Shown here one piece after another: positions 44,863 to 56,510 of a stretch of 64,000 bases of DNA; the first letter of the stretch is position 1, and each line of letters starts with the position of its first letter. The notes under the pieces were generated by a model. The model worked only from the letters and a program-made list of their open reading frames with translations. It was not told the DNA's origin and made no database searches. Both the position numbers and the translations under genes were made by a program. Source of the stretch: Reticulitermes lucifugus (lineage: Eukaryota > Arthropoda > Insecta > Blattodea > Rhinotermitidae); contig JAKCWW010001785.1 of the NCBI GenBank assembly GCA_026260175.1, positions 1 to 64,000 of the forward strand, in the 5' to 3' direction.

Positions 44863-46265
44863 CTGCACGTGTACATAAATATAGGAGTTATAATTGTGTA
44901 TTAACATGAAGTATTAAATTCCATTACAAAACTTTAATTTCAGTTACAAGTGGACAGAATTTTATCAGATTGTTATAGTTAAAAGTTGCAACCTTGAATT
45001 ACAGTTTTTCTTGCTTTGTTTTATATTATATATATTGCGGCCTCGTTTTTGCTGACAGACAATAGAGAATGAGAAATTTTTCGTGCCCTAAGTTACATTA
45101 CATGATGGCACTGATGTCGCCTGTTGTTAAACGTCCAGGCATTCTGTTTCTGTTCCCGAAGGAAGGCGCCTTTCAGTGGCGTATCTTGAAACTTTGAGCT
45201 GCGATGCACGGGTAGTGACTGGATTTCAATATCTCACTTATTTGTGACACAGAATGTAGACAGATGGTAATTCTATATTACGTCCGTATGTTTTTAAGCA
45301 AGGAGGGCCAAATGCGACTGTTATATTAAATGAGAATATACGTTTTCAGTACTCTCCTATTTGTGTGATTTGAGTGAATTAATAACCACATTTTGAGCGT
45401 CCAGTAAGAATTCCATTTGAAAGTGCCCTAAGAAACCTTTGTAGAATTGCTCTATGTAATTATACTCGTATTACTGCCTGGCGCACATGAAATCACAAGC
45501 TTACATCAGCCGATACAAAGCAGAATTGAAGAATGTCTTAACAAGTAAAGTGACGAGGCTTTCAAAAAAGTAAATAGTTTACAAATTATGAGAGAAATAG
45601 TAACAGAGAATTTTTCTTATTTGATGTGAACCCCTCAGAAATTCATCCCTGTTTTACTGCATCAGCTACATATATGGAGCAGCTACAGGTTACTTGCCCA
45701 GATACGGTAATTATCATTTCTGGTTGCAGAGATTATAATCTGCGCAACCAGAAATTTATTCCAAAGCCGTTCCATGAATTGAGCTAAGGCAGTGAATTAT
45801 ATAGCCTGAAACGTGCCGTTTGAAAGTTGGTGGGTCTGAGTGTAAAAGTTTAATTCTTGTTTAACGTAAATATAATTTAAAAGATTAATTTGCCCTTCCA
45901 TGCATGTTTGAATATTAGGCCTACTGGATTTCGTATAATTCTAAAGTGAGCAAAAATCGTTTCATACGTGGGAATACATCAGCGACTGCTACAGGCCTGT
46001 TTGGTAGCGAAAGTTGTGATATTAATCATAAATAAGCCAACATAAAGACAAACGAGAAATGTTAATTCGTATAGATATTATTTGGAAGTAACTTGTCCCT
46101 CAAATAGAAATATAACTTTCCAGCCTTTTAAATATGCAAGAAGATTAATGTTACATACTGGCATAGCTCTTGTACTGTAAATTTGCTCAAAGACGGAATT
46201 AATTTTAAACAAAACTAAATGAACACTGACTAGAGAAACTTGGCCTTTAATTAGAGAAACAGACA
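44863..46265. other. No feature recognised
   Basis: AT-rich, apart from a patch at 45.10-45.20 kb with a 30-codon frame (MALMSPVVKRPGILFLFPKE) that has no further support. Confidence 0.45.
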
Positions 46266-46505
46266 GTCTCGGTGGCCGTGCCGTCTAAGGCAGATGTATG
46301 CTGGGATCGCGGATTCGAATCCCGATTAAATCAAGGATAGTCGTCTCTTTTAATTGTTTTGTGTTTTGTAGTAGGCCCTTGCGGCGAGCTAATCACTCGT
46401 TCGGAGCAGTCTTACCATGTGTATGTGTGTGTCTAATTGTGTGTAATCTTGAAACCTCAACAATGAGGCGGCCTAGGCCCGATTTTGGCTGTTGCGCCAC
46501 AGACA
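46266..46505 (+). mobile_element. Family A SINE (A5)
   Basis: Head TCTCGGTGGCCGTGCCGTCT with a small deletion before the B-box word GGATTCGAATCCCG. The body has GCGGCGAGCTAATCACTCG and a (GTGT) part, and the tail has CCTCAACAATGAGGCGGCC. The open frame across it is SINE-derived. Confidence 0.85.
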
Positions 46506-46927
46506 AACTTAGAGAAACATTTTATTTTAACGCGTTTTCTTCACTTGACATGCTTCACATAACTGATGTCACTAATAACGAGGAGAAAGTGAACAATCAG
46601 TGGAACACGTCACGCCAAAAGCTTGTTTCAGTGATCTGTGTCATCTAAGATTCCACACGGACGGACCGTATTGACCGTTTCCAATTAGTACATCTGCCTT
46701 AATCCTAAAAACAGACCAACATCGAAACACTAACAAGCACTCCCACTGAATCTGTTCTTCAGTGCGCTCAGGTAGAAAGAGGAATCCCGTGGCGAAGCGA
46801 CCTGACACGCATTACTGATAATTTCCTCTTGCAGCTCTGCCTTCTTCTGCGAAAATAAAATGTCTGATTAGCTCATAGTCTTCAGTCTGTAAATACTAAC
46901 TTTATTATTGTATTCTTACCTTTTATA

Positions 46928-47210
46928 CTGAAGGGCCCCGCAACAGATACTACGGACGCACCGCAGTCTTGAAGGCAACCCTATGATGATGATGATGATG
47001 ATGATGAAGTTTTCTTTCTGCTTTTCCATTTTAATGGAGCACCGGTGGAATGAAATTGACAGAGGAAAACCGAAGTACTCGGAGAAAAACCTGACCCAAT
47101 GCCACTTTGTCCACCACAAATCCCACTTAGACCGACCCGGGATCGAACCCGGACCTCCGCGGTGAGAGGCCGTCGACTAACCACCTCAGCCATGGCACGG
47201 CGGATTCTTA
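46928..47210 (-). mobile_element. Family F tRNA-derived SINE (reference copy)
   Basis: Minus-strand head CCGTGCCATGGCTGAGGTGG with B-box word CCGGGTTCGATCCCGGG. The body has GTGGGATTTGTGGTGGAC, CTCCGAGTACTTCGG and TTCCACCGGTGCTCC. A (CAT)n run (46983-47007) and the end piece GACTGCGGTGCGTCCG follow. The peptide words DRPGIEPGPP from this head recur in insect predictions (recollection). A tRNA gene is excluded by the long body. Confidence 0.8.
46983..47007. repeat. (ATG)n microsatellite inside a SINE tail
   Basis: About eight ATG units near the 3' end of the family F SINE. Confidence 0.9.
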
Positions 47211-47479
47211 ACTTACTTAAAGACGTTATTTTTGAATAGTAGATGTTACGGTGTGAAATTGATTGGAAAGAGTGTTATAGTAAACATTTTTAGTGGGGAA
47301 GAATTCTAAAGAAATAATTGCTCAACCATTTACGGCACAGCGATTACTGTGTTCTATCACCTGAGAGAAAGAATTTATAGGCTTTGTTTTTTATAGGGTG
47401 TATTTAGATGTATTAGTTGTAATGCTAATAAAAGCAGTTATTCTTTTCTTAACAGCATTAACCGGTTGGTTCTTGTGAC

Positions 47480-47705
47480 GAAGAAGCAGTGGAGGCACGG
47501 TTCCATCCAGTCTTTAACTTTTGCACTAAATGGAGGTTGTCTTGAGGCCCTCGCCCATTTACTAATTGAATAGGGAGCTTGTTTGGCCCGACGGTTATTA
47601 TGGAGGTTTTGGTGAAGAGAAAAATACCTTGCCGCTGCCGGGATTCGAACCACGGATCATGCAGCCCATAGCCTAGTCATTATACTGACTACGCTATCCC
47701 GGTTT
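47480..47705 (-). mobile_element. Family B SINE
   Basis: Minus-strand head CCGGGATAGCGTAGTCAGTA with B-box word GTGGTTCGAATCCCGGC. The body has CCGTCGGGCCAAACAAGC and CTCCCTATTCAATTAGTAAA. The tail is damaged near 47.5 kb. Confidence 0.8.
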
Positions 47706-47799
47706 TCCTTTACTGTGAAGTAGGAACTAAAATTTTGGATGTAATAGAGATGAATTGATTCTTAAAATTTGTTAAAATAATTTCTATATTCGCCTAGGG

Positions 47800-48080
47800 A
47801 TATACGGGAAAGTGTTAAAATCTCAGGTCGATATCCGTGAAAAATTCGAACCGATTACATTCGAATGAAAGACCGGAGAGTTTCTACAAATGTCGGTCCT
47901 TTGTCTAGAAAAAGGCACTGCAGCATCATCATCTGTATTCCTCCACACACTTCTTTCCCTTAAAGTTCTTACTTCTCCCTGGATGTATTTATGTTTATAT
48001 AGATGTTTGGCGATGAACCTCAGGGGATACCAAGGTAACATCTTTCTTCACAGCGATCCCCCGATCAGATGATGCAGTCT
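47800..48080 (-). repeat. Possible unclassified interspersed repeat
   Basis: The minus-strand frame contains YIQGEVRTLRERSVWRNTDD and RTDICRNSPVF, words I recall from many cockroach predictions. This suggests a repeat rather than a gene. Ends not defined. Confidence 0.3.
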
Positions 48081-48467
48081 ACATTCTGCTCTTAAAATGC
48101 GTCATGGAGTGTGACGTGTTACATCATCCGTAAATACGTCTGTACAGTCAGGACGGCATGGAAAGAGCGAAATATTTTTACCTTTCGCACAAAATGTACT
48201 GAAGTGCCATATTCTGTCCTTAAGTTTCTGTTGCCAATGTTTAATTCAAGTGAGCGGTTTTTGGGTTTGAGTCTCGTTAGGTGACGTCATAGGTAACGCA
48301 ACAACTATTGCGCATATGTTAGATGCCATTCTAAGTGTTTATGATCATTATTTTTGCGAGATTTCATGATTTTGTCACTTCCTCCATATTATAATTCTCG
48401 GAAAACACCTCAAATAAAACCAGTATCAGTTTTAAAGATCCATAACCTGCATTGAACAGTAAGATGT

Positions 48468-48716
48468 GGTCACTAAATCCAACAAATGCCCACAAAGTTT
48501 ATGAAAATGTATTATTAAGTATTAAATTCTTAGATAAAATTTTAATATTTTACATATGCATTGTTTCACATAACTTTTGTAACACCTCAATGTATTTATT
48601 CTCCGTAACGCACCTACCTGAGGATGGCAGCATGAGTGGCCGAAACATGTAGGAGGTATTACTATGCTTATAATGTATTTTCATAAACGTGTGTGCATTT
48701 GTTGGTTTTAGTTACC
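48468..48716 (+). mobile_element. Miniature element with TIRs and foldback core
   Basis: Left end GGTCACTAAATCCAACAAAT, then GTTTATGAAAATG. The right end, read inward, is GGTAACTAAAACCAACAAAT, then GTTTATGAAAATA, so the terminal repeats are about 45 bases. The centre has CCTGAGGATGGCAGCATGAG and GGCCGAAACATG. No transposase. The copy at 25016-25215 is a second member. A longer direct repeat (ACCAGTATCAGTTT) lies at 48419-48432 and 48725-48738, outside both ends. Confidence 0.75.
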
Positions 48717-48797
48717 GTATCTAGACCAGTATCAGTTTACAAAGACGCAGCGTTTTGATGGTGCAAGCCTGTGTCTAAGCATTTGAAATGCATTAAT

Positions 48798-48832
48798 AAC
48801 TAACTCCATGGAGCAGGGTTTACTTTCAGAAG
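48798..48832 (-). mobile_element. 3' tip of LINE family 2
   Basis: Minus strand: AACCCTGCTCCATGGAGTTA, the terminal word of the copies at 2.88 and 40.2 kb. Only about 30 bases. Confidence 0.35.
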
Positions 48833-48902
48833 TCAATGTTTGCGCACCTACTCAAGAAATTATCTGAATTTTGTGGAACCCAAACTGTATTGCCGTGTGA
48901 GA

Positions 48903-49030
48903 AATGGGGTTTTCACAACCATGCTCATGAAGATACAGCGCCGTGAGGAACGGAGGCAGCACCCTTCTCCGAAGCGTTGGTAACTAAACGCTGATCCAGG
49001 TGGCGTCATATTCCAGGCAAGAGAGACGAA
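48903..49030 (+). mobile_element. Foldback family D element, internally deleted
   Basis: GGGGTTTTCACAACC (outer word of a left arm), then CATGAAGATACAGCG, GAAGCGTTGGTAAC and GGTGGCGTCATATTCCAG. Most of the left arm is missing. Confidence 0.55.
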
Positions 49031-49084
49031 CATCCATAAGTTGTTAACAAGGGCCCGCCATAGTTCCTAGACCGAACGACAAGA

Positions 49085-49275
49085 ATAAATTCCACACAAT
49101 CCGATTCTATTACTTTAAAATCCATTTTATTAGCCACCCATCTCCGCCTAAGACTTCTAAGCTCTAACTTCCTGTGCTTCTTCATTTTTTCAGGTCTCTA
49201 TCTACCAAAACGTTATATGTATCCCTCTTCTTACCCATGTGCACCACGTGCTTTGTCCATCCCTTCCTTAGTTTA
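49085..49275 (-). mobile_element. Decayed LINE fragment (RT family 2)
   Basis: Minus strand: WTKHVVHMGKKRDTYNVLVD, then a KK...LRRRW-like stretch with shifts, parallel to the RWAGHV...YRVLVGRPE region of family 2. The GGTAAGA inside is part of the LINE and not a host donor. Confidence 0.6.
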
Positions 49276-49574
49276 AAGTCTTAGAAGTGGCCTGTTTATG
49301 ATTTCCGCCCGGACGTCTGTATTGCATGTTTTTTCTTGGTTTATAAAATCTTAGGACGGAAGTCGGACTGACGCTGTCTTCTACCGCTTGTTAAAAGGAA
49401 ATAATTAAGCAGATGTGATATCGGGCATATTGTTACGACAGTGTAATGAGAGTGTGATGCTTGTGTTATATATTGTTGTAGATTCTCCTTCGAGATTATT
49501 TTGTGCACCGACCTAGAAACGAAATGAGAAAGTATAGAGTGACAACCGTTCCTTATATTACAATGATGTCACTG

Positions 49575-49608
49575 TCGTCGTCATCAGCATCATCATCATT
49601 ATCATCAA
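49575..49608. repeat. (CAT)n microsatellite
   Basis: CATCAGCATCATCATCATTA and flanking CAT or CGT units. Confidence 0.85.
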
Positions 49609-49645
49609 TGACAGTATTAAGCCTAAGGTCTATGATAGTGTAGGC

Positions 49646-49811
49646 CAGGGTGCAAAAATTTTCTAAAGAAATCTAGGAGCCACCTAAAAATTCTAGACAC
49701 CAGAAGAGTGACATGAAGCAAGTTCCATACTGAGGATTGATAAATATTAGGCGCCACCATACAAATTTTGTCGCCATGGTGACCTGGATCCCGGGATTTT
49801 TTCCACCCCTG
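49646..49811. mobile_element. hAT-like miniature element, 166 bases
   Basis: Left end CAGGGTGCAAAAATTTTC. The right end read inward is CAGGGGTGGAAAAAATCCCG, the CAGGGGTG-type terminus of hAT elements. The eight flanking bases are GTGTAGGC and GTGTACAT, sharing the first five, which could be a decayed 8-base target duplication. No coding capacity. Confidence 0.5.
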
Positions 49812-50300
49812 GTGTACATTTATAAATATTACTATTTGCTTAACAATTGATAACATTATTAGCAGGGCAGACGTACTGATACCTGTTTTTGAGTTAGGTA
49901 AAGTAGAATATTTAAAGTTAAGTCTTCTGCTGTGAAAGCAAAACAGTGCAGTTTATTGCTACTTAATAATTAAGGAGTAAATTTATTACAAATCAGTATC
50001 ATAGTATAGTTTTAATTATTGACTTTCCACGTACTGCATAACATGCAAGCAGTCGAAGTAGGGTAAACATATTTTAACAACTTAGAGCCTAGTGAGAGCG
50101 ACATGTATCAGCTGCTGCAGAGTTAAGCAACTCTGTAGTTTGACTTCACACACACTGTATTTATGTGTGTTATAGGGTTCTCACAACAAACACCGAACAT
50201 TTCTGTAAAAAATATACAGATGGGACTTTTTCGTGGTGACCAAATTTCAATAAACATCAGGATTTATATTATTCTGAAAACTTTCAAACTGCTGTATTAA
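49812..50300. other. No feature recognised
   Basis: AT-rich with no supported frame or repeat. Confidence 0.5.
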
Positions 50301-50356
50301 AATATCACTTACACCAACGAAATGCACAAGTGCATTTCGTTGGTGTAAGTGATATT
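50301..50356. repeat. Perfect 27-base inverted repeat with 2-base spacer
   Basis: Left arm AATATCACTTACACCAACGA(AATGCAC), spacer AA, then the exact reverse complement. A 13-base direct repeat, TGCTGTATTAAAA, flanks it at 50290-50302 and 50393-50405. The perfection implies a recent origin or gene conversion. It could be a young template-switch event. Confidence 0.95.
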
Positions 50357-50724
50357 CACATCAAGAATGCACGATGAAATCAGAATAAAGTTTGCTGTAT
50401 TAAAAATGTCAAGCCGGAACCACTGTGGCATTGCACAGAGCTATATGCATTCTGATACGTCTATATAATTTTCAAAATTCGATTCATACTACAGATAATT
50501 TGGCAAGGATAATAGCAGAAGAAATATGGTTTCTAGGGTAGTTATGAGATTATTGATACACAAGAAATGCATGTAAAAGTTTGGTCGGAAAACATGAAGA
50601 GATGAGACTGCATAGAATACTTTACCGAGGGTAAGTGGGTGATGTTAAAATGTGTGTTGAAAATAGTACGTTTCACTTTGTGTTGCATTTGTCTGTATTT
50701 GGAGATAGACGATTTTCGGGTTAT

Positions 50725-50840
50725 TGTGAACACGGTAATGAACCTTCGGTGTTCCTAAGAGGAGGAGCATTTATTGACTAACCGTGCGGCTGTTATGTTG
50801 TCAAGAATAACTCTGCTGTGTTGAACGAGTTTAGTACAAA
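50725..50840 (+). mobile_element. LINE family 2, 3' end fragment
   Basis: TGTGAACACGGTAATGAACC and TTCGGTGTTCC match the GTGAATGCGGTAATGAACC and TTCGGTTTCC part of the copy at 40.1 kb, followed by CAAGAATAACTCTGCT near the end. Confidence 0.6.
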
Positions 50841-51271
50841 CAACGTAATAAATGTACACTTGGCTGAACACGAAAGTACATGTTATTGAGCAATAAATTG
50901 CAACAGCACAAGCTGGAAATATTATTTGATGTGAAAGGTTGAGAAGAAATTGCTAAAAATTTCTGAAGAATGAAATTGTCAAAGCGCAGGTTGATTATTC
51001 GCCCTACTAAGAGATAAAAATGAGTAGCTGTGATAAGTAAAACTGACCGGTCAATACTAAAGCCTGAACGAAAGTGATGTTTAAATATTTGAAGTCGGCC
51101 TTAGACACTAATTTAAATAATATTTAAATTATTTCAGTTATAGTTCATTTAAGGACGCTGTTTGTAGATCATACTGTATAGCTTCCAATGATAGTATTAT
51201 TAATGAATAGTGAATTGGAAAGGATGTGGAAGGAAGTGGTCTTTGTATTATTCTAGGAGATGTCGCGGCGT

Positions 51272-51552
51272 GGGCTAATTCGAGGAGGTAATCCTGGCAT
51301 GGGCTAATTCGAGGAGGTAACCTGGCATGGGCTAATTCGAGGAGGTAACCTGGCATGGACTAATTCGAGGAGGTAACCTGGCATGGGCTAATTCGAGGAG
51401 GTAACCTGACATGGGCTAATTCGAGGAGGTAACGTGACATGGGCTAATTCTACGAGGTAACCTGGCAAGGTCTAATTCGAGGAGGTAACCTGACATGGGC
51501 TAATTCGACGAGGTAACCTGGCAAGGGCTAATTCGAGGAGGTAGCTCAGCAT
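51272..51552 (+). repeat. Minisatellite, ten units of 28 bases
   Basis: Unit GGGCTAATTCGAGGAGGTAA(CCTGGCAT). The first unit has 29 bases, the next nine 28. Units 2 and 3 are identical; later units carry single changes, with units 7 and 9 sharing variants (CGAGGTAA, GGCAA), so the array grew by duplicating pairs of units. A half unit precedes. Minus-strand frames across it are repeat-derived. Confidence 0.95.
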
Positions 51553-52206
51553 ATGTTTAGAGAGACTGATCAAAAGAGGGAATATTTGAATCAGGATTGT
51601 CGGCCTCTGGGGCAAGATTTGAACCCAGAACCCATCTGAGCATGACGAACTGTTGAATTCTGAACCTATACTTTTTGTTTAATTTGGAAATACGTATGAA
51701 GTGAAATGCTGGGGTGTGCTGACTGAAGTCGGTGTCACGCCAAGGAAGCTTGTACTTCATTATATTTCCATGATAATCTGTATTTTTTTAATAAAGAAAG
51801 GAAATGAGAAAGGCGAGGGAGCTCGGCGCCATCGTCCTATAACTACCGTTTTGGGCATCTTTCCTGCTGCAGCAGAGACCTCCTACACTCGATCAGTAGT
51901 TATACAAGGCGATTCCTCACATTGAGCTTTAAGCGAAGTGTCATCATGACGTGCATGTACCACCTACTGTAACACTAGTAAACTCTGAATTTTTCACACT
52001 TTCATTTGTGAGTTTCGTATGATTCTCAAAATAAGTACCCTTTATTTCCGTAAGTTATTTTAACTGACTGGTCTTTGTAGTGGGGACCGTTAGTGGTTAC
52101 TCTGCGATAACTGTATTTATGTATGGTGTGTATAACTGTGTGTAGATTAATGTTCTTCTTTAGAGGTTTAAGGTTTTGTTACATTCTGTAGCCTCTGTTT
52201 TATATA
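51553..52206. other. No gene; a faint tRNA-like word
   Basis: Minus strand near 51.62 kb: TGGGTTCAAATCTTGCCCC resembles a B box but has no A box partner. A patch at 51.81-51.92 kb is GC-richer without splice support. Confidence 0.35.
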
Positions 52207-52614
52207 CAGTAGGGCCCCGCTTTTCGGCGCTTCGTTCATACGGCGCTTTTCAATTACACCCATGAAGGTACGATCAGATTCGTAGAAGGCTCAGATGATG
52301 AAGCTCACTTTTTCCTTCAGACTTGCTCCAATAAATATGCAATTTTTAAGTTTGAATTCGTCAGTCACCATAAGCAAAGGACGGAAATATTTTAAGGTAA
52401 GCAATATTTGTACAGTAGTGTTAATTCATTTCACCTTTTTTATCGTTTTTATAGGCCTAGCGCAATTGCGCACTTAATAAATGATAATGTAAACATATTT
52501 TTAGGCTTTTTTATGTACAGGCAAGCGAAAAAAGGGTGTGCTTCGCTTTTCGGCGATTTTCGCATTTCGGCGGGGGTCTGGCCCCTAACCCGCCGTATTA
52601 GCAGGACCCTACTG
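52207..52614. mobile_element. pogo/Tigger-like miniature element, 408 bases
   Basis: Left end CAGTAGGGCCCCGCTTTTCG. Right end read inward CAGTAGGGTCCTGCTAATAC, then GGCGGGTTAGGGGCC. TA lies outside both ends (52205-52206 and 52615-52616). The CAGTAGxxCCCCGC terminus is typical of pogo-group elements (Tc1/mariner superfamily). Inner GCTTTTCGGCG words repeat on both sides. No transposase frame: the internal frames are short. Confidence 0.75.
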
Positions 52615-52919
52615 TACTGATAAAACGCAATGAAATATAACTTCGTCACCTATAGAACATTACACTGTGATTAGTCAATCAAATGTGACATTCTTTGCAT
52701 AAAAGAAAACATGGAAAAGTGTTTTCGGTCTTGTGCCTTCCGGACTGTGTCTCCTTTCAATCTTGTAAGAGGATATCAGTGTTTTTGAGGGTCTTACTGT
52801 ATAGGATACTCGTAGAAACGAATATCTGAAGATGGAGGCAACAGGGTTACTATACTATACGGATATTGTAGAAGAAATCGCGGCTACAGTAAAACTATTT
52901 CCAGGCAGTGTAGGACATA

Positions 52920-53010
52920 GGTAAAGGTAAAGGTAAAGGTCACTTCATAAAGTGCCATACAGCACAGAAGGGGAGTAGAGGTATGGTTCTACTTATCCCT
53001 AACCTGTAAG
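52920..53010 (-). mobile_element. Family B SINE tail fragment
   Basis: GGTAAAGGTAAAGGTAAAGG, then GTGCCATACAGCACAGAAG, GGAGTAGAGGTATGG and CCCTAACC, the 3' end of the family in reverse. The head and body are missing. Confidence 0.55.
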
Positions 53011-56000
53011 TGCATGTGTGTAAAATGTACTAAGAAACAAAAGAAAACAACAAAAGAGAACCCATTTTCGCTGGAAAATGTAAGCCGACCAAACCCATGG
53101 CGAAGAAAAGGGGAAGGGTAATGGAACCATAAATTTCTTCAGTATGCGTGTTGTCTGTTTATTCGGAGTGAGAAGAAGAAGTTGGATGGGGGGGGGTTAA
53201 GAATGTGAGGACGAAGTTGATGTCGAAAGTTTATACGATGCATTATTCTTGACTGAATAAGGCGATGAAGAATAGGTTTGATGCAAAAAATGTCTAATGT
53301 GGACATACACAGTTTGTGCAAGCTATCTGACAAGAGCCTGTGTATGTGACAGGTGCAAGTAATGACAAACACTTGTTTACTGTGGCCATTAAACGTGTTA
53401 GAAAAATTTCTGTTTCATAATTTTAATAAAAAATTTGTTTTTGGCCTTTCTGGATTGTTTTCGTCCCTTAAATAGGAGAAGCCCTTCAGTACCGCGTAAT
53501 AGAAACCAGCCCATATTCGGTGCCGATTATATTGATTCGTAAAATTAGAGTTACCTGTATATTGAATTACGTGCATGAAATACGTAATAACCACTGTGTT
53601 TAATGCAGGACAGTTAAGCTTCAAAACACATTAAAAGTTGCTTACTTATTATTATTTATTTCCTCACTGGGAGCAGAAAACAAACGCTACCTCACACTAG
53701 GCGACTTTACCCTTTTACTTTTCTGTGGGCGTAGTTTCAAACATGGGACCGGTAAACTATAAATCATTGGTACTGACCGCTACATTGTGCTTGTCTGAAG
53801 TTAAAACTGTTTTGTTTAAACATGTGTTGTGATAACCCATAGGAAAACTACTGTTTTTGTAATCGAGCGAACTGTGTTAGTATAGTGTAGGGGTTCTGAC
53901 AGTATATCTATTTTAAAGGTATGAGTGTGTACAGCCTGTCATATATATATATATGTGTATTTAAGGTTCTTCAGGACAAAATTTACATATAAAAGGATCA
54001 TGAAACACTAGTAAATTTTTGTAGTTAAGATGTTAGAAAACTTTTTTAAAATTAACTGCATAGAAGAAAATACGTAAAATTTAAAGTTTTTATCAATTCA
54101 CGAGCTGTGAAAGTGCATGTGTTTATTTCAGCATTAAAGCATTAGATCATTGCAAGTTACTATGCCCAACTTTTGAGTCAACATTTTTATTCGTAAAATT
54201 GTCAATATTTTTTCTTTCGGAGCGTGAAGGAGTCATGGATTGTTTTAGTGATTAAAAGACACTTCTATAGTTCGTTTTATGCGCAGTTCACAATTTTAGA
54301 CATGAAATGTAGGAAATTAAAATATATAAATAAGGCACGTTTGATGAAAAATTTGGAATTTTAAATTTGAACATAATTGGTATTTCTGGAGTTCCTATAC
54401 TATGTGCAGGCATTTGTGCATTGGATAGCAACATATTTGGGTCTCTGATTTCAGTTAGTTGTCCTTCCAAAATAAATTAAATTCAGATCGTAATCTATTT
54501 TTTCGTCTTTATTCTGTAGGCTTGACAAAAAGAGTTTTTCGAAGTAACCGGCCAGTGAATCTACTTACTTCGAGAAGTTTTATTCTCTTGATTTTGTTTC
54601 CTCTGTTTCCAGTCGCCATCCAGTTTTAGAAATCTGCTAAGCTTCTTTAAAACGAAATAATATTGCGTTTTGTGTTTATGAGAATCCGTAAGGTTTGCAA
54701 TGAAACAGCATTACTATAGTCCATGGTATATCTATAAGCCATGAAGAAAATGCAGACAATTATGCGTGTCCATCTCGCATCCATTTCGGAAAGCCTCGAC
54801 GATTCTGTCTATTGTGATGGTACGCAGTGTAGAGCCATATTATTCGGTAAAATCTTGATGCCGTATGTATTAAGCTTGTGTTACCAGTGGTACGATATTT
54901 CGTAAATACTGGATCAGAAAGCTCTAATTTAGAATCTAGAAGTTTCTACAATAATATGACTTTAAAATTTAATGAGGCTTGTGTTATGGCCCTTACGTTA
55001 AGATGTGAAGAAACAACATAGGTGCATCGGAAATTGAGAATTATGATACATTATTTATTTCAGAAGCCCTGCTTAAATAAATGCACTTATCATACTAATT
55101 TTGTGGGCGCGATTTTTATATATATTGCTAATTTACTGGATAAATTGGATATCCGACGTTTCGGAGGCACGTTCTCTCTACGTATTCATGCAATGGGAAA
55201 GGATTCGTACACTTCAGAGTATGTTGGAGAAGACTTATACGTACCTGCAGTTGCGAGGACGTGTTCTTTCTTATTTTAGACTACAGAAATGTGTCCTTCG
55301 AGGACGTACATTTACGACTTGTCAAACTTGTACCACATAAGAGGCAAACTAATTTCATGACACTTTATGTCTATACTGGACAAGGTACATTGTATAAAAG
55401 TATAGTGAGGAGGTATTGTTTCCATTTATTTGTGCTTCCGTCTGCGTGTTTCATCTCTGAAACTTCTGGGTAAATTTATTTGGAATTATATTTATATGTC
55501 ATAGGTTAAAATTTTTCGGACCAATTAAGTTTGGTATATGTTGGCTAAGTACAATCAAATTGACGTAAAGGTTCAGAATTATAAGATAGACTCATACGTG
55601 AGAAATATAGAACTTATTAAGATCTACAACTTTGAAAGATTTTTTCGAAAAATTTAATATTTAAGAAATATGAGGAAGAATAATTTTCGATTTTACTGTT
55701 AACTGTGTGTAGGGTGCGCATAGTCATCACGCAGTGCCGTTCTATCTGCAAACATATATTTGTGTCTCCAATAAATTAGCATCAAAGCAAAGGAGATAGA
55801 CAGTATTACAAAGCAATATGAGCATTCCAATCTTGTTTAAGACAGAACAAGCCATGATAAGTTTTTCTGTAGTTGATATAGGCCTATCGCAATGTCTTTG
55901 CAGCTGTTGGAATTTGGATCTGTCAGTAACATTGGAATTGCGGGGTTTAAGGCATAATGTTGTCGGATTTGCAGTTGAAGTTTAGAAACTGTAATTGGTG

Positions 56001-56338
56001 TTCTCTGTTACTTCGCTCTAAGCGAGTGTGTCTCGTAACTCAATACAAACTTATATACAGTACACACTGTTGAATGTCCCATAGGAGATAACAGTATGCG
56101 AAATTGTGACAAAGAATGAACATACTGGTACAGTCAGATTTTATTCTCTGGTGCATTGCTGAAACAATTAACCGTGGTAAATAGCATACTACTGTCTTAT
56201 TAATTCGTTTAACCTACTTTCCTTAACCTATAAGAAATTATAATTTTATTGTATTATTTTCCCCGTATGGTTCTCTCTAGTAATAGTTTCTGAATAAGTA
56301 ATGGCTTTAAATTTGTTATTTTATATTTCGTAGCAATC
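53011..56338. other. Long stretch, nothing firmly recognised
   Basis: About 3.3 kb, AT-rich. TATCCGACGTTTCGGAGG near 55.15 kb resembles half a foldback core. Overlapping frames at 55.0-55.47 kb are open for 70-85 codons in three frames, which argues against coding. No splice-supported exon was seen. Confidence 0.45.
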
Positions 56339-56339
56339 T

Positions 56340-56510
56340 TAGTGCCACCGCCCCAGCTTTTCAAGAAAAAGGCTCGAGTTTGATCCCAGGACACTTCATG
56401 TGGCGTTTATGGTGGATAAATGGCACTGGGACAGGATTTTCGTCAGGAATTTCAGTTTTTCCCTATCAGTATCTTTCCGCCGATATTCCACATTTATATT
56501 AATATATCTA
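56340..56510 (+). mobile_element. Family F SINE
   Basis: Head remnant AGTGCCACCGCCCCAGC with B-box-like GAGTTTGATCCCAGG. The body GTGGCGTTTATGGTGG, GGGACAGGATTTTCG and TTCCGCCGATATTCCAC parallels the reference copy word by word, and a TTA/ATT-rich end follows. The open frame from 56420 is derived from it. Confidence 0.7.

Noticed and set aside
49236-49242. Splice donor GGTAAGA on the minus strand
   Set aside because: It falls within a decayed LINE frame that continues across it.
51272-51552. CRISPR array or coding repeat
   Set aside because: Units are contiguous with no spacers, and 28 is not a multiple of three, so it is a plain minisatellite.
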